From contig OZ242031.1 of the NCBI GenBank assembly GCA_965205045.1, positions 2,790,001-2,854,000 of the forward strand: a stretch of DNA of 64,000 nt, given 5' to 3'. Within the stretch, counting starts at the first letter, position 1. Each line of letters starts with the position of its first letter. Positions 28,458 through 37,068 of the stretch are shown piece after piece. Under the pieces are notes generated by a model, which worked only from the letters and a program-made list of their open reading frames with translations, had not been told where the DNA came from and did no database searches. Source of the stretch: UBA6522 sp965205045. GTDB taxonomy: Bacteria > Pseudomonadota > Gammaproteobacteria > Steroidobacterales > Rariloculaceae. A program made the translations under genes and the position numbers.

Positions 28458-28550
28458 GGCGCCATCAACGTGACGTATGAGCCCGGTGAGTCGTTCCGTG
28501 TACGGGCATTGGGCCCTGAGCGTCGTCGATATTGGGATCGTCCAGATTGA
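28458..28550 (+). pseudogene. comEC: comEC 3'-end remnant, copy 2 (last 31 codons)
   Basis: The 93 bases read GAINVTYEPG to RRRYWDRPD and stop, exactly the same length as the last 31 codons at 1093-1185 (GAISVTLEPG to RRYWNAGD). About 15 of 30 residues agree, concentrated in GAI-VT-EPG and RRYW. It is too diverged from copy 1 to be a recent duplication. Confidence 0.8.
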
Positions 28551-28619
28551 TTCGTCGCGGTGATGATGCCTGTGGGAGCCCGGCACCTGCTATCTGGCCA
28601 CTTGACAATTGCCAATTAA

Positions 28620-29219
28620 TCAGAGCGTTGACTTTGAGATTCCGTGTTGCTTACGTAGTTTCGGGAACTCCAGATTCGCGAACGGGTATGGCCGGTCATT
28701 GTTCCTCAAGCACTTCCTTGTACTTGCAGACACCCCAACCATAAACGCCTGCATCAGTCTGTATTCCGATAACTCGGGATCGGGGGATTCAGCATAGTGG
28801 ACGAACGTTTCAGGCAGAACCGAAAGGGTCTTGAGCCACTGACCTCCACTGTGCGAACCGCTGTTTCCCAACTTGTGCCTGTAGAACTGATTCACCCTTT
28901 TCCGCATCGGCCCAGAGGTCTGGCCGATATAGAGGATGTTCTCGTCAGGGAGCCAGTATTCACTAAGGCGCCTTGCAACCGCCTCAGGAGAAGGATTGAG
29001 TTTACCGTCAAGTTTGAATCGCGGAGCCCTCCGAAGCCACTTGGCAACTATTCCATGATTGATCGGCGCAGTTTCTAAGAGAAAGTTATTTTCGTCTATG
29101 TCCGATGACAGGGAAACGATGTAGATGCCTGGTTTGTCGTTTGGGACTTGTTCCCCCCACTGAACCAAACCGCTTCGTTGGAGCGAGTCTGCCTTAAGCA
29201 GATCATTTACTGTCGACAT
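28620..29219 (-). CDS. GIY-YIG family nuclease
   Basis: 199 aa. The GIY motif is GIYIVSL near residue 31, the YIG motif is ILYIGQT near 97, followed by R in MRKRVNQF and the late glutamate in LSEYRLMQAF. A 55-residue insert separates GIY and YIG, which is long for the family. It probably cuts DNA. It lies between two comEC-end remnants, so it is the cargo of its own small module. Whether it is a stand-alone restriction enzyme or part of a system cut by the nearby IS66 is open. Confidence 0.75.
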   Translation of the reverse strand: MSTVNDLLKADSLQRSGLVQWGEQVPNDKPGIYIVSLSSDIDENNFLLETAPINHGIVAKWLRRAPRFKLDGKLNPSPEAVARRLSEYWLPDENILYIGQTSGPMRKRVNQFYRHKLGNSGSHSGGQWLKTLSVLPETFVHYAESPDPELSEYRLMQAFMVGVSASTRKCLRNNDRPYPFANLEFPKLRKQHGISKSTL

Positions 29220-29275
29220 GCGCGCATCCCTTGATCAAACTTTGTGTGCATCTGCGTAGTTCACGATCATCCCGC

Positions 29276-29536
29276 CTACGCAACGTGTTCGCGTGCAAGA
29301 AAATTCTGAGCAGTCAGAGCGATGGTCGACTCTTGCCTAAAATGCTCCCCTTGGTACTCGAACAACATCTTTCCCTCGTACCGTACCCGTACTTCAGGGG
29401 AATTGGCAGCCGCGAACCCCGCGCCATGGGCCTGCGATAGGAGTATTTTAGTCCCGTCGAGTCGAGCGCCGATCACCATAGTCCAGCACGCATTCGACAG
29501 ACGTGGCGTTGCTCGCAATATGCTGCCCGACCCCAC
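29276..29536 (-). CDS. Short unknown protein upstream of the GIY-YIG gene
   Basis: An 86-aa frame with a possible GTG start at 29536 or ATG at 29479. It ends 56 bp before the nuclease start on the same strand. The sequence (SPEVRVRYEGKMLFEYQGEHFRQ) looks like a small beta protein but matches nothing I know. The frame stays open toward the IS66 copy at 29589, so the real gene may have begun earlier; however, joining across the insertion site meets a stop within six codons. Confidence 0.35.
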   Translation of the reverse strand: MGSGSILRATPRLSNACWTMVIGARLDGTKILLSQAHGAGFAAANSPEVRVRYEGKMLFEYQGEHFRQESTIALTAQNFLAREHVA

Positions 29537-29580
29537 CGAAGGGCCGAGCCTGGCCGTGACCAGGACGGCGTTACGTGTCC

Positions 29581-29588
29581 GTGGTGGC
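29581..29588. repeat. Target duplication of IS66 copy 2, left (GTGGTGGC)
   Basis: Exact match to 31971-31978. Confidence 0.95.
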
Positions 29589-29673
29589 GTAAGCGGGCAA
29601 TTTGAGCCGTCATTGTCCGTCGCCTGATTATGGGGTTTCCTTCGATGTTTTCATGACGAAGGAGGCTGGGAGG

Positions 29674-29973
29674 ATGAGCGAGGGCAAACGGATGACGGTG
29701 CGCCGCTCGGCGGAGGAGTGGCGGACGATCGTGTCGCGGTTCGAGCGTAGCGGCCAGACGCGCAAGCAGTTTTGCACGGCGGAGGACTTGGCGCCGAGCA
29801 CGTTTTCGTTGTGGCGGCGCAAGCTGCGGCGCTCCGAAGCGGGCAGCGGGGCGAACGGCGCGGGACGGTTCGTGGAGTTGGCCGATTCGCCGACGGCATT
29901 GCCGGCGTGGGAGGCGGAGCTGGACCTGGGCGAGGGGGTGGTATTGCGGTTGCGTCGCCCGCCGCGGTGTTGA
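29674..29973 (+). CDS. tnpA: IS66 accessory protein TnpA, copy 2
   Basis: 99 aa, same protein as in copies 1 and 3. The start is set by AAGGAGG eight bases upstream. Confidence 0.88.
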   Translation: MSEGKRMTVRRSAEEWRTIVSRFERSGQTRKQFCTAEDLAPSTFSLWRRKLRRSEAGSGANGAGRFVELADSPTALPAWEAELDLGEGVVLRLRRPPRC

Positions 29974-30317
29974 ACCTCGGCGGGGATTGCCGCATCTGGC
30001 TGTACACGCCGCCGTGCGACATGCGCCGTTCCTTCGACGGGCTCTCGGCGCTGGTGCGCCACGAGCTGGGACGCGATCCCACGAACGGGCAGTGGTACGT
30101 GTTCGTGAACCGCCGGCGCACGATGCTGAAGGTGCTGGCGTTCGATGCCGGCGGGTACTGGATCTGGGCCAAGCGCCTGGAGCAAGGGCGGTTCGCGGCG
30201 TTGGGCGCACGGGGCGGCGGGTCCCTGGCGTTGACTCGCACCGCGCTGCTGGCGCTGCTGGAGGGGACGGACATCGTGGTCCGGCGCCAGCGCAAGCGTT
30301 ACCGGATGGCGGCGTGA
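29967..30317 (+). CDS. tnpB: IS66 accessory protein TnpB, copy 2
   Basis: 116 aa, same protein as in the other copies. The GTG start overlaps the tnpA stop. Confidence 0.9.
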   Translation: MLNLGGDCRIWLYTPPCDMRRSFDGLSALVRHELGRDPTNGQWYVFVNRRRTMLKVLAFDAGGYWIWAKRLEQGRFAALGARGGGSLALTRTALLALLEGTDIVVRRQRKRYRMAA

Positions 30318-30369
30318 CGGGCGTGGAGCGGGTATAATCGGCGCTTCAACGGCGGCGAGTGCGAACCCC

Positions 30370-31932
30370 TTGTCCCACGCCCGGATCGAGGTTCTTCAAC
30401 AAGAGAACGCGCGATTGAACGCGACCGTCGCCGACCTCACCGGCCAACTGGCCTCGGTCAAGCGTCAACTGGAGTGGTTCCAGCGCCAGTTGTTCGGGCC
30501 GAAGTCCGAGAAGCGGCTCGAGTTCGACGAGGCGGAGCAGGCGAGCCTGTTCGCGGCGCTGGGCATCGAGGCGACACCGGCCGGGGAGGCGCCCACGCAA
30601 GAGATCCGCTACCGGCGCCGGAAGAAGCGCCGCGACGGGGCGGTCAACGAGCACGGGTTGCGGTTCGACGAGACGGTGCCGGTGGAGACGATCCATGTGA
30701 CGGACCCCGCCATCGAGGCGATTCCGGAGTCCGAGCGGGAGTTCGTGGGGGAGAAGGTCACGCACCGGCTGGCCCAGGAGCCGGGCAGCTACAAGGTGCT
30801 GAGGTACGTGCGCCAGGTCGTCAAGCGCCGGGACACCGGGCAGGTGTTGACGCCGGCGGCGCCGCCGAACGTGCTGGGGCGCGCGGCGGTGGACGTGAGC
30901 TTCCTGGCCGGGCTGCTGGTGGACAAGTTTCGATATCACCTGCCGCTGTACCGCCAGCACCGGCGCCTGGCCGACAGCGGGATCGCGGTGAGCCGGCGCA
31001 GTCTGACGAACTGGGCCGGACGGGCCATCGACCTGTTGGGGCCGCTGGTCTCGGCGCAATCCGCGCACATTTTGAGCGGCGCGGTCGTGGCCATGGACGA
31101 GACCTCGATCAAGGCCGGGCGCAGCGGGCCGGGCAAGATGCGCGCGGCGTACTTCTGGCCGGTGTACGGGCAGGACGACGAGTTGGTGTTTCACTACGCG
31201 CCGAGCCGCGCGCACAAGCACGTGGAGAGGTTCCTCGGGGATTTCTCGGGCACACTGTTGAGCGACGGGTACGGTGCGTACGAGGCGTTCGCGAAGCGCC
31301 GCGGCCTCGCGCATGCGCAGTGCTGGAGTCATTGCCGGCGTAATTTCGTGGATGCCAAGCAGAGCGATCCCGAGGGCGTGGCCGCGGCGTTGTCGCTCAT
31401 CGGCGCGCTGTACCGGCACGAGAAGAAGATACGCAAGAAGAAGCTCGACGGCCCGGCGAAGCTGGCCTGGCGGCGCGAGCGCAGCGCCGCGGCGGTGGAC
31501 GCGTTTTTCGACTGGTGCAAACAACAACGCCAGCGGGTGGACCTGCTGCCGAGCCACCCGTTCGGTCAGGCGCTGGCCTACGCGGCGGAACGCGAGGCCG
31601 GGCTGCGGGTGTTTCTGGAGGACCCCGGGGTCGCCATCGACACGAACCACCTTGAGCGGGGCCTGCGCCCGATCCCGATGGGCCGGCGCAACTGGCTGTT
31701 CGCCTGGACGGAACTGGGCGCGCGCCGCGTCGGGGCGATCCAGAGCTTGCTCGCGACCTGCCAGCTGCAGGGCGTGAACCCCTACATCTACCTGGTCGAC
31801 GTGTTGCAGCGGATCGACCGGCATCCGGCCAAGCGCGCCGTCGAACTGACCCCAAGGGTGTGGAAGACGCTTTTCGCCGACAATCCGCTACGGTCCGACC
31901 TGGACCGCGCCCGCGATCCCCCACTTCACTAG
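30370..31932 (+). CDS. tnpC: IS66 transposase TnpC, copy 2
   Basis: 520 aa with TTG start, same protein as in copies 1 and 3, with all three catalytic acidic motifs. The gene is intact, so the element should be able to move. Confidence 0.95.
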   Translation: MSHARIEVLQQENARLNATVADLTGQLASVKRQLEWFQRQLFGPKSEKRLEFDEAEQASLFAALGIEATPAGEAPTQEIRYRRRKKRRDGAVNEHGLRFDETVPVETIHVTDPAIEAIPESEREFVGEKVTHRLAQEPGSYKVLRYVRQVVKRRDTGQVLTPAAPPNVLGRAAVDVSFLAGLLVDKFRYHLPLYRQHRRLADSGIAVSRRSLTNWAGRAIDLLGPLVSAQSAHILSGAVVAMDETSIKAGRSGPGKMRAAYFWPVYGQDDELVFHYAPSRAHKHVERFLGDFSGTLLSDGYGAYEAFAKRRGLAHAQCWSHCRRNFVDAKQSDPEGVAAALSLIGALYRHEKKIRKKKLDGPAKLAWRRERSAAAVDAFFDWCKQQRQRVDLLPSHPFGQALAYAAEREAGLRVFLEDPGVAIDTNHLERGLRPIPMGRRNWLFAWTELGARRVGAIQSLLATCQLQGVNPYIYLVDVLQRIDRHPAKRAVELTPRVWKTLFADNPLRSDLDRARDPPLH

Positions 31933-31970
31933 GCCGCGAAAGTCCAGAACGGTCCAGTTTGCCCGCTTAC

Positions 31971-31978
31971 GTGGTGGC
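31971..31978. repeat. Target duplication of IS66 copy 2, right (GTGGTGGC)
   Basis: Exact match to 29581-29588. Confidence 0.95.
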
Positions 31979-32053
31979 GCACTGGTTGGTCATCCCATCA
32001 AAGGCAGGAATGACGCAGCATGAACGAGTTATACGCACGGACAGGCGCTCCCT

Positions 32054-32090
32054 GCAGCGCCGATACTGGAATGCCGGTAATTGGCCTTTG
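32054..32090 (+). repeat. comEC: comEC 3'-end repeat, copy 3
   Basis: It reads QRRYWNAGN in the comEC frame; the stop codon of copy 1 is changed (TAG to TGG). 33 of 37 bases match 1155-1191. It runs directly into the right 47-bp repeat. Confidence 0.8.
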
Positions 32091-32137
32091 GAGGTGTTTG
32101 CGCCAGACGAATCGACACGTTCGCCAAACGTCTCGAA
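32091..32137 (+). repeat. 47-bp direct repeat, right copy
   Basis: 45 of 47 positions match 1310-1356. Confidence 0.85.
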
Positions 32138-32173
32138 GCATCGCAGTCCAACGGTTATACGCCTTGGCTCGGG

Positions 32174-33154
32174 CTAACGCGATGTTGGATTGTCCAGCAG
32201 CTCATCCGCCGTCTCGCAGACGATGATTCGTTCGCCGGCATTGGCAAGCTGTGCCGGATCGGTAACGGCTTCAAGCCGGCGGGCGAATTCCGACGCGGCG
32301 GCGTTGCCGAACTTCGGCTCCGCGAGGCGGCGCAGCGTTTCCCGATGGGCTGCCAGGCTCTGCTCCCTGGCCTGCCGTCGCTGCGAGCGCAGCAGCGGGT
32401 CGTCGTCCGGCCCGGTGCCTTCGCGCGCGCCGAGCACCGCGCCCACACGCTCCAAGACCGCGATCGTCCCGGCCGACGGCACCGGTTCGTCAAGGGCGGC
32501 ATGAATCTCACCCGCCGTCCAGCCCGGAAACGCCCGGCTCTCCCCGGAAACCCGGTACGCGCCGCCCTCCAGCAAGTAAATGGTCAACTCCGGCAGGCGG
32601 CTCTTCGGGCGGCTCGGCGACGCCGCGCTCGGCACCTGTATCCACACCTCCGGGAAGCCCCACGCCTCGTACAGCTTCAGCTTGCCCCGGCGCGCGTCCG
32701 TGGAGTGATCCACCTCCACCACCACGTCGGGGAAATCGTGCTCGCCGACCACCATCGACACGTCCCAGGGCAGGTTCGCCGACAGCGGGCGCAGGTACAC
32801 CGACTGGTCCGCCTGCATGACGCGCCGGGGGGCGCCGTCCGCGTCCCGCACCACCAGGCCCACCGGCCCCAGGCAGGCGATGGGCGAGCCGCGCACCTGC
32901 GCGATGCGCTCGGCCAGCCCGGCCAGCCGCTGCGACGGGCGCTCGTGGGCCGCCGTCACCGGCGGCTCGGCCACCCAGGCCGTCGCCGCCTCCGCGTCCC
33001 AGAACTCCAGCCGGCCCTCGTAAGCGTCGAGATCGGAGCGGCCCATGGGGATGGGCGTGCAGCCCGGGAACTCGATCCCCGTCAGGACAGGCGGAGTCCA
33101 GCAATCCGCCAGGGCCGGACCGGTCGGGTGAAGTTTCGGCTCTGCAGGATTCAT
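32174..33154 (-). CDS. Uma2/DUF820-type nuclease-like protein
   Basis: 326 aa. The central part FPDVVVEVDHSTDARRGKLKLYEAWGFPEVWIQVP is the Uma2 signature: D and E-x-D of a PD-(D/E)XK fold, then K in RRGKLKLY. The protein is longer than a usual Uma2 (about 190 aa), with roughly 90 extra C-terminal residues rich in arginine and glutamate (REQSLAAHRETLRRLAEPK), probably a coiled coil. The start at 33154 is preferred to the longer frame from 33211 because the added residues are unlike the family. It sits between two comEC-end repeats, as a third cargo module. The biological role of Uma2 proteins is poorly known. Confidence 0.78.
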   Translation of the reverse strand: MNPAEPKLHPTGPALADCWTPPVLTGIEFPGCTPIPMGRSDLDAYEGRLEFWDAEAATAWVAEPPVTAAHERPSQRLAGLAERIAQVRGSPIACLGPVGLVVRDADGAPRRVMQADQSVYLRPLSANLPWDVSMVVGEHDFPDVVVEVDHSTDARRGKLKLYEAWGFPEVWIQVPSAASPSRPKSRLPELTIYLLEGGAYRVSGESRAFPGWTAGEIHAALDEPVPSAGTIAVLERVGAVLGAREGTGPDDDPLLRSQRRQAREQSLAAHRETLRRLAEPKFGNAAASEFARRLEAVTDPAQLANAGERIIVCETADELLDNPTSR

Positions 33155-33282
33155 CAGCCTGATTTTTTTCAACGAGCCCCATTCTAACCGCGCAAGCCTT
33201 TCCCCATCCATGCCGAAACAGGTTCCTCCAGCCCAATTTCGAGCCTGTCTGGCGAATGACAGGAAATTTCCTCACCTGGAGT

Positions 33283-33327
33283 CTGCGCCAAGCGCAGGGC
33301 CGATACTGGAACTTGAATGATCGGTAG
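33283..33327 (+). pseudogene. comEC: comEC 3'-end remnant, copy 4, next to msbA
   Basis: In the comEC frame it reads LRQAQGRYWNLNDR and a stop, matching LRERQRRYWNAGD of copy 1 in length and pattern. Being directly upstream of msbA, where comEC belongs, it may be the true 3' end of the original resident gene. Confidence 0.7.
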
Positions 33328-33419
33328 CGGAGCAGGCCCCGATCCCGGTGGGTTCATTGTGAGCATACAAGGCCCGCGCTATAGTGCGGAGCCGCACTTC
33401 GCTGTTATTCGGGCGCCCG

Positions 33420-35165
33420 ATGCCGCATTCCCGCCCACATGTCATGCTGGTCTACCGGCGCCTGTTGAGCTACGTGACGCCTCACTGGAAGGTGCTCCCG
33501 ATCGCGCTGGTTGCGATGGTTGTGGCCGCCGGCAGCAACGGGGTCGTGCCCTACCTGATGAGCGAGGTGGTGGAGGTGCTGGAGTCCGAGGGCCGCGGCG
33601 CGGGCTCGCTGCTGGTGCCGCTGCTGCTGTTCGCCACGTTCATGGTGCGCGCCACGGTGGACTTCATCGCCGTCTACGGCCTCGGATGGCTGGGGCGATC
33701 GGTGGTCAGGGACCTGCGCGCGCAGATCTTCGAGCGCTATACGGAACTGCCGATCTCGTATTTCGAGCACCACTCCTCCGGTGCGCTGGTTTCGAAGTTG
33801 ACCTACAACACCGAACAGGTTGCCGAGGCCATTTCCAACGCCGTGGTGGTCGCCATTCGCGATTCGCTGACCGTGGTGGTTCTCATCGGCGCGATGATCT
33901 GGTTCAGTCCCCTGCTGACGGCCATGGTGGCCGTGGCCGCGCCGGTCGTCGCGGGATTGGTCGCTGTCATGAGCCGCGCGTTCCGGCGTTACGGATTGCG
34001 CATCCAGACGTCCATGGGCGATGCCACGCGGGTGACCGAGGAAGCCCTGTCGGGGGCGCGGATCGTCAAGGTATTCGAGGGCCAGAAGCACCAGCAACAG
34101 CGGTTCTCGGAGATCAACGAGCACAATCGCCGGCAGTTCATGAAGCTCGTGGCGACCCGCGCGGGGGGCGATGCCCTTTCTCAGTACACGTTGACGATCG
34201 CCGTCAGCGCGATGATCGCCCTGGCGTTTTCCGAGACGCTGCTGCAGGGACTGGACGCCCCCGTGTTCATTGGCTTCCTGGTTGCGCTGGGCATGATGCT
34301 CACGCCCATGAAGCGACTGGTCAACATCAACGCCGTGCTGCAGCGTGGAATCGCCGCCGGTATCACGCTGTTCGAAACGCTGGATGAACCCGGCGAGCCG
34401 GATACCGGTACCCGGCGCCTGGAGCGCGCGCAGGGGGACGTGGAATTTCGCGGCGCCTGCTTCACGTACGACGAAGCCAAGGGCCGTGTGCTGCACGACG
34501 TCAGTCTGCGGGTTCCGGCGGGGAGCACGGTGGCGATCGTCGGGCGGTCCGGCAGCGGCAAGAGCACGCTGGTCGGATTGCTGCCCCGGTTCTACGACGT
34601 GGAGGCGGGCGATGTGCGGCTCGATGGCGTGGACATCCGGGAATATCGGCTCAGGGACCTGCGCCGTCAACTGAGTCTTGTCAGCCAGGATGTGCTGCTC
34701 TTCGACGACACCATTGCCAACAACATTGCTCTGGGGGCGCTGGGGGATGCGCCGCGGGAGGCGGTGGAGGCGGCAGCCGAGGCCGCTTTCGTGACCGAAT
34801 TCGCAGCCGGGCTGCCCGAGGGACTGGATACACCCGTGGGGCAGCGCGGCATGCTGCTCTCCGGCGGGCAGCGCCAGCGCGTGGCCATCGCCCGGGCGGT
34901 GCTCAAGAACGCGCCCGTCCTGATACTGGACGAAGCCACGTCGGCGCTGGATACCGAATCGGAGCGAATCGTGCAGCGGGCGCTCGAGTCGCTGATGACC
35001 GGGTGCACGACGCTCGTCATCGCCCACAGGCTGTCCACGGTGGAAAACGCGGACTCGATCGTCGTGCTCCAGGAAGGCGAGGCCGTGGAGCAGGGCACCC
35101 ACGCGGAGCTTCTGGACCGCGGCGGAATCTACAGCAGCCTCTATCGCATGCAGTGCGCGGACTGA
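33420..35165 (+). CDS. msbA: Lipid A export ABC transporter MsbA
   Basis: 581 aa, the normal MsbA size: an N-terminal six-helix domain (to about residue 320) fused to one nucleotide-binding domain. Walker A is GRSGSGKS beginning at residue 375, with LSGGQRQR and LILDEATSALD later. It flips core-lipid A across the inner membrane and is essential. The start at 33420 gives a family-like N-terminus; an in-frame ATG at 33384 is less likely. It is followed by lpxK and kdsB, the usual order. Confidence 0.93.
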   Translation: MPHSRPHVMLVYRRLLSYVTPHWKVLPIALVAMVVAAGSNGVVPYLMSEVVEVLESEGRGAGSLLVPLLLFATFMVRATVDFIAVYGLGWLGRSVVRDLRAQIFERYTELPISYFEHHSSGALVSKLTYNTEQVAEAISNAVVVAIRDSLTVVVLIGAMIWFSPLLTAMVAVAAPVVAGLVAVMSRAFRRYGLRIQTSMGDATRVTEEALSGARIVKVFEGQKHQQQRFSEINEHNRRQFMKLVATRAGGDALSQYTLTIAVSAMIALAFSETLLQGLDAPVFIGFLVALGMMLTPMKRLVNINAVLQRGIAAGITLFETLDEPGEPDTGTRRLERAQGDVEFRGACFTYDEAKGRVLHDVSLRVPAGSTVAIVGRSGSGKSTLVGLLPRFYDVEAGDVRLDGVDIREYRLRDLRRQLSLVSQDVLLFDDTIANNIALGALGDAPREAVEAAAEAAFVTEFAAGLPEGLDTPVGQRGMLLSGGQRQRVAIARAVLKNAPVLILDEATSALDTESERIVQRALESLMTGCTTLVIAHRLSTVENADSIVVLQEGEAVEQGTHAELLDRGGIYSSLYRMQCAD

Positions 35166-35232
35166 TGCCCTGTGGGCGTCCTTGCCGGACAGAACGGTCC
35201 CGAATGATTCTCCGGAATGGGTGCACGCCCCG

Positions 35233-36258
35233 ATGAGCCTGTCGCGGGGCATGGATCGGATCTGGTATGGGCGCAGCCCATGCCGTTGGTTGCTGTGGCC
35301 ACTTGGCGTCTGTTACCGGTGGGTCGCCGGCCTCAGGCGTCTGCTGTACCGCTGGCGCATCCGGCCGGTGACGGAACTGCCCGTGCCGGTCGTGGTGGTC
35401 GGAAATCTCACGGTGGGCGGTACCGGCAAGACGCCGCTGGTCATCTGGCTGGCCGAAGAGTTGCGGCAGCGGGGGTACAGTGTCGGCATCGTCAGCCGCG
35501 GTTACCGCGGTCGCGCCGGCACATGGCCGCAGGCGGCCCATCGCGACAGCGATCCGGCTTGGGTCGGGGACGAGGCCGTGCTGCTGGCGCGTACCACGAA
35601 TTGTCCCGTCAGCGTAGGCCCGGATCGGGTGACGGCCGCGCAGGCACTCCTGGACCGCGAGCAGGTGGATGTCCTGCTGGCCGACGACGGCTTGCAGCAC
35701 CTCTCGCTGGGACGGATCATGGAAATCGTGGTGGTGGACGGCGAGCGGGGCCTCGGCAACGGGATGCGCCTGCCGGCGGGTCCCCTGCGGGAGGGACGCG
35801 GGCGGCTCGCCAGAGCGGGTGCGGTAGTGGTCAACGGCGGAAACTGGGGACAGGATGAATCTGTTGGGGACATCTTTCGCGCAGAGCCGAGCGTGCAGGA
35901 CGTTCGCCAGCTTGCGGGCCCTGCCCGCAAGTCGCTGGAGTCGTTCCGGGGCACGCCGGTTCACGCCGTCGCGGCGATCGGTCATCCGCAACGTTTTTTT
36001 CGCATGTTGGCGGCGGCCGGTCTGCAGGTGATCGAACATCCGTTACCGGATCATGCGTCCATCGACGCCGCCGACCTTCGCTTCGATGATTCGGCACCCG
36101 TACTGGTGACGGAAAAGGATGCGGTCAAGTGCAGGGGAATCGCCCATGACGACGTGTGGTGCGTCCCCATCAAGCTGTCGTTGCAGCCGGAAGCCTCGGC
36201 CGGACTGATGGAGCTGGTGCTGAAACGCATGGAGGAGCGGCGGTGGATTTCTCCGTAG
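35233..36258 (+). CDS. lpxK: Tetraacyldisaccharide 4'-kinase LpxK
   Basis: 341 aa. Adds the 4'-phosphate of lipid A at the inner membrane. The N-terminal membrane helix (WLLWPLGVCYRWVAGLRRLLY) is followed by the P-loop GGTGKT at 62-67 and VLLADDGLQH. The start at 35233 (MSLSRGMDRIWYG) is chosen because kinases of this family begin about 10 residues before WY. The stop overlaps the kdsB start by 16 bases. Confidence 0.93.
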   Translation: MSLSRGMDRIWYGRSPCRWLLWPLGVCYRWVAGLRRLLYRWRIRPVTELPVPVVVVGNLTVGGTGKTPLVIWLAEELRQRGYSVGIVSRGYRGRAGTWPQAAHRDSDPAWVGDEAVLLARTTNCPVSVGPDRVTAAQALLDREQVDVLLADDGLQHLSLGRIMEIVVVDGERGLGNGMRLPAGPLREGRGRLARAGAVVVNGGNWGQDESVGDIFRAEPSVQDVRQLAGPARKSLESFRGTPVHAVAAIGHPQRFFRMLAAAGLQVIEHPLPDHASIDAADLRFDDSAPVLVTEKDAVKCRGIAHDDVWCVPIKLSLQPEASAGLMELVLKRMEERRWISP

Positions 36259-36989
36259 TGATTCCGGCGCGCCATGGCGCCGCGCGGCTCCCCGGCAAGC
36301 CGCTTGCCGACCTCTGCGGTCGGCCGATGATTCAGTGGGTCTACGAGGCTGCCGTGGCCTGCGGCGCGGCGGAAGTGATCGTGGCCACCGATGACACGCG
36401 CATCGCCCAAGCGTGCGAGCGGTTCGGCGCCCGGGCGGAGATGACCGACAGCACCCATGCCAGCGGGACCGACCGGATTGCGGAGGTGGCAAGACGCCTC
36501 GACTGGCCCGACGAGCGGGTGGTCGTCAACGTCCAGGGCGATGAACCCTTGTTGCCGCCGGCGCTGGTATCACAAGTTGCGGGGCTGCTGGATGGCGATC
36601 CCGAGGCGGGCATGGCGACGCTCGCAACGCCGATCGCGGATCTCGCCGAGTGGGACGACCCGAACGTGGTCAAGGTGGTCACGGACAGGCGTTCCAGGGC
36701 CCTGTATTTCAGTCGCGCGCGCATTCCCTGGCCGCGCGGCGGAGAAAGACCGATCGCGAATGCGATGCGCCATGTGGGACTGTACGGCTATCGTGTCCGG
36801 GCGCTGAAAGCATTCACGGAGGCGGGGCCTTGCGGCCTGGAGCTGCAGGAGCGGCTGGAACAGCTGCGCGCGCTATGGCTCGGCATCCCCATTGTTGTTG
36901 CTCAGGCCTGTGAAATTCCCCCCAGGGGCGTGGATACGGAGGAGGATCTGCACACCGTGCGCCGCGTGCTGGCGCAACGCGCAACCTGA
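36243..36989 (+). CDS. kdsB: CMP-KDO synthetase KdsB
   Basis: 248 aa, the standard length. It activates KDO with CTP for the inner core of lipopolysaccharide. The N-terminus VIPARHGAARLPGKPL is the nucleotide-binding loop and VNVQGDEPLLPP the metal/sugar site. GTG at 36243 is the start; it overlaps lpxK, which suggests coupling. Its 3' end and stop codon form part of a 65-bp repeat found again at 48046-48110, so an element has probably integrated here without damaging the gene. Confidence 0.94.
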   Translation: MDFSVVIPARHGAARLPGKPLADLCGRPMIQWVYEAAVACGAAEVIVATDDTRIAQACERFGARAEMTDSTHASGTDRIAEVARRLDWPDERVVVNVQGDEPLLPPALVSQVAGLLDGDPEAGMATLATPIADLAEWDDPNVVKVVTDRRSRALYFSRARIPWPRGGERPIANAMRHVGLYGYRVRALKAFTEAGPCGLELQERLEQLRALWLGIPIVVAQACEIPPRGVDTEEDLHTVRRVLAQRAT

Positions 36990-37031
36990 CGGCCGGCCCG
37001 GGATTCAGGGCGTCGGCGGGATCCCGGTCTG
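36967..37031 (+). repeat. 65-bp direct repeat at kdsB 3' end (candidate att site, left)
   Basis: It aligns without gaps to 48046-48110 with 55 of 65 identities, including an identical 18-bp core (CCTGACGGCCGGCCCGGG). It spans the kdsB stop codon. Together with the recombinase at 47004-48056 it suggests an integrated element. Confidence 0.8.
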
Positions 37032-37068
37032 CGCTAAGGTTAGGACCATCGAGACCACAGACAACAAC

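Larger units (their letters stand above)
29589..31970 (+). mobile_element. IS66-family insertion sequence, copy 2 (2382 bp)
   Basis: It has the same ends and length as copies 1 and 3, in plus orientation, with a perfect 8-bp duplication (GTGGTGGC) on both sides. It is inserted between the GIY-YIG module and a comEC-end repeat, apparently in non-coding DNA. Confidence 0.97.

Noticed and set aside
31989..32014. REP-like imperfect palindrome (GTCATCCC ... GGAATGAC)
   Set aside because: One weak copy only; no second clear copy noticed, so not listed as a repeat family.
33405..35252. 615-aa minus-strand frame opposite msbA
   Set aside because: Shadow of MsbA, with low-complexity His/Arg/Gln composition.
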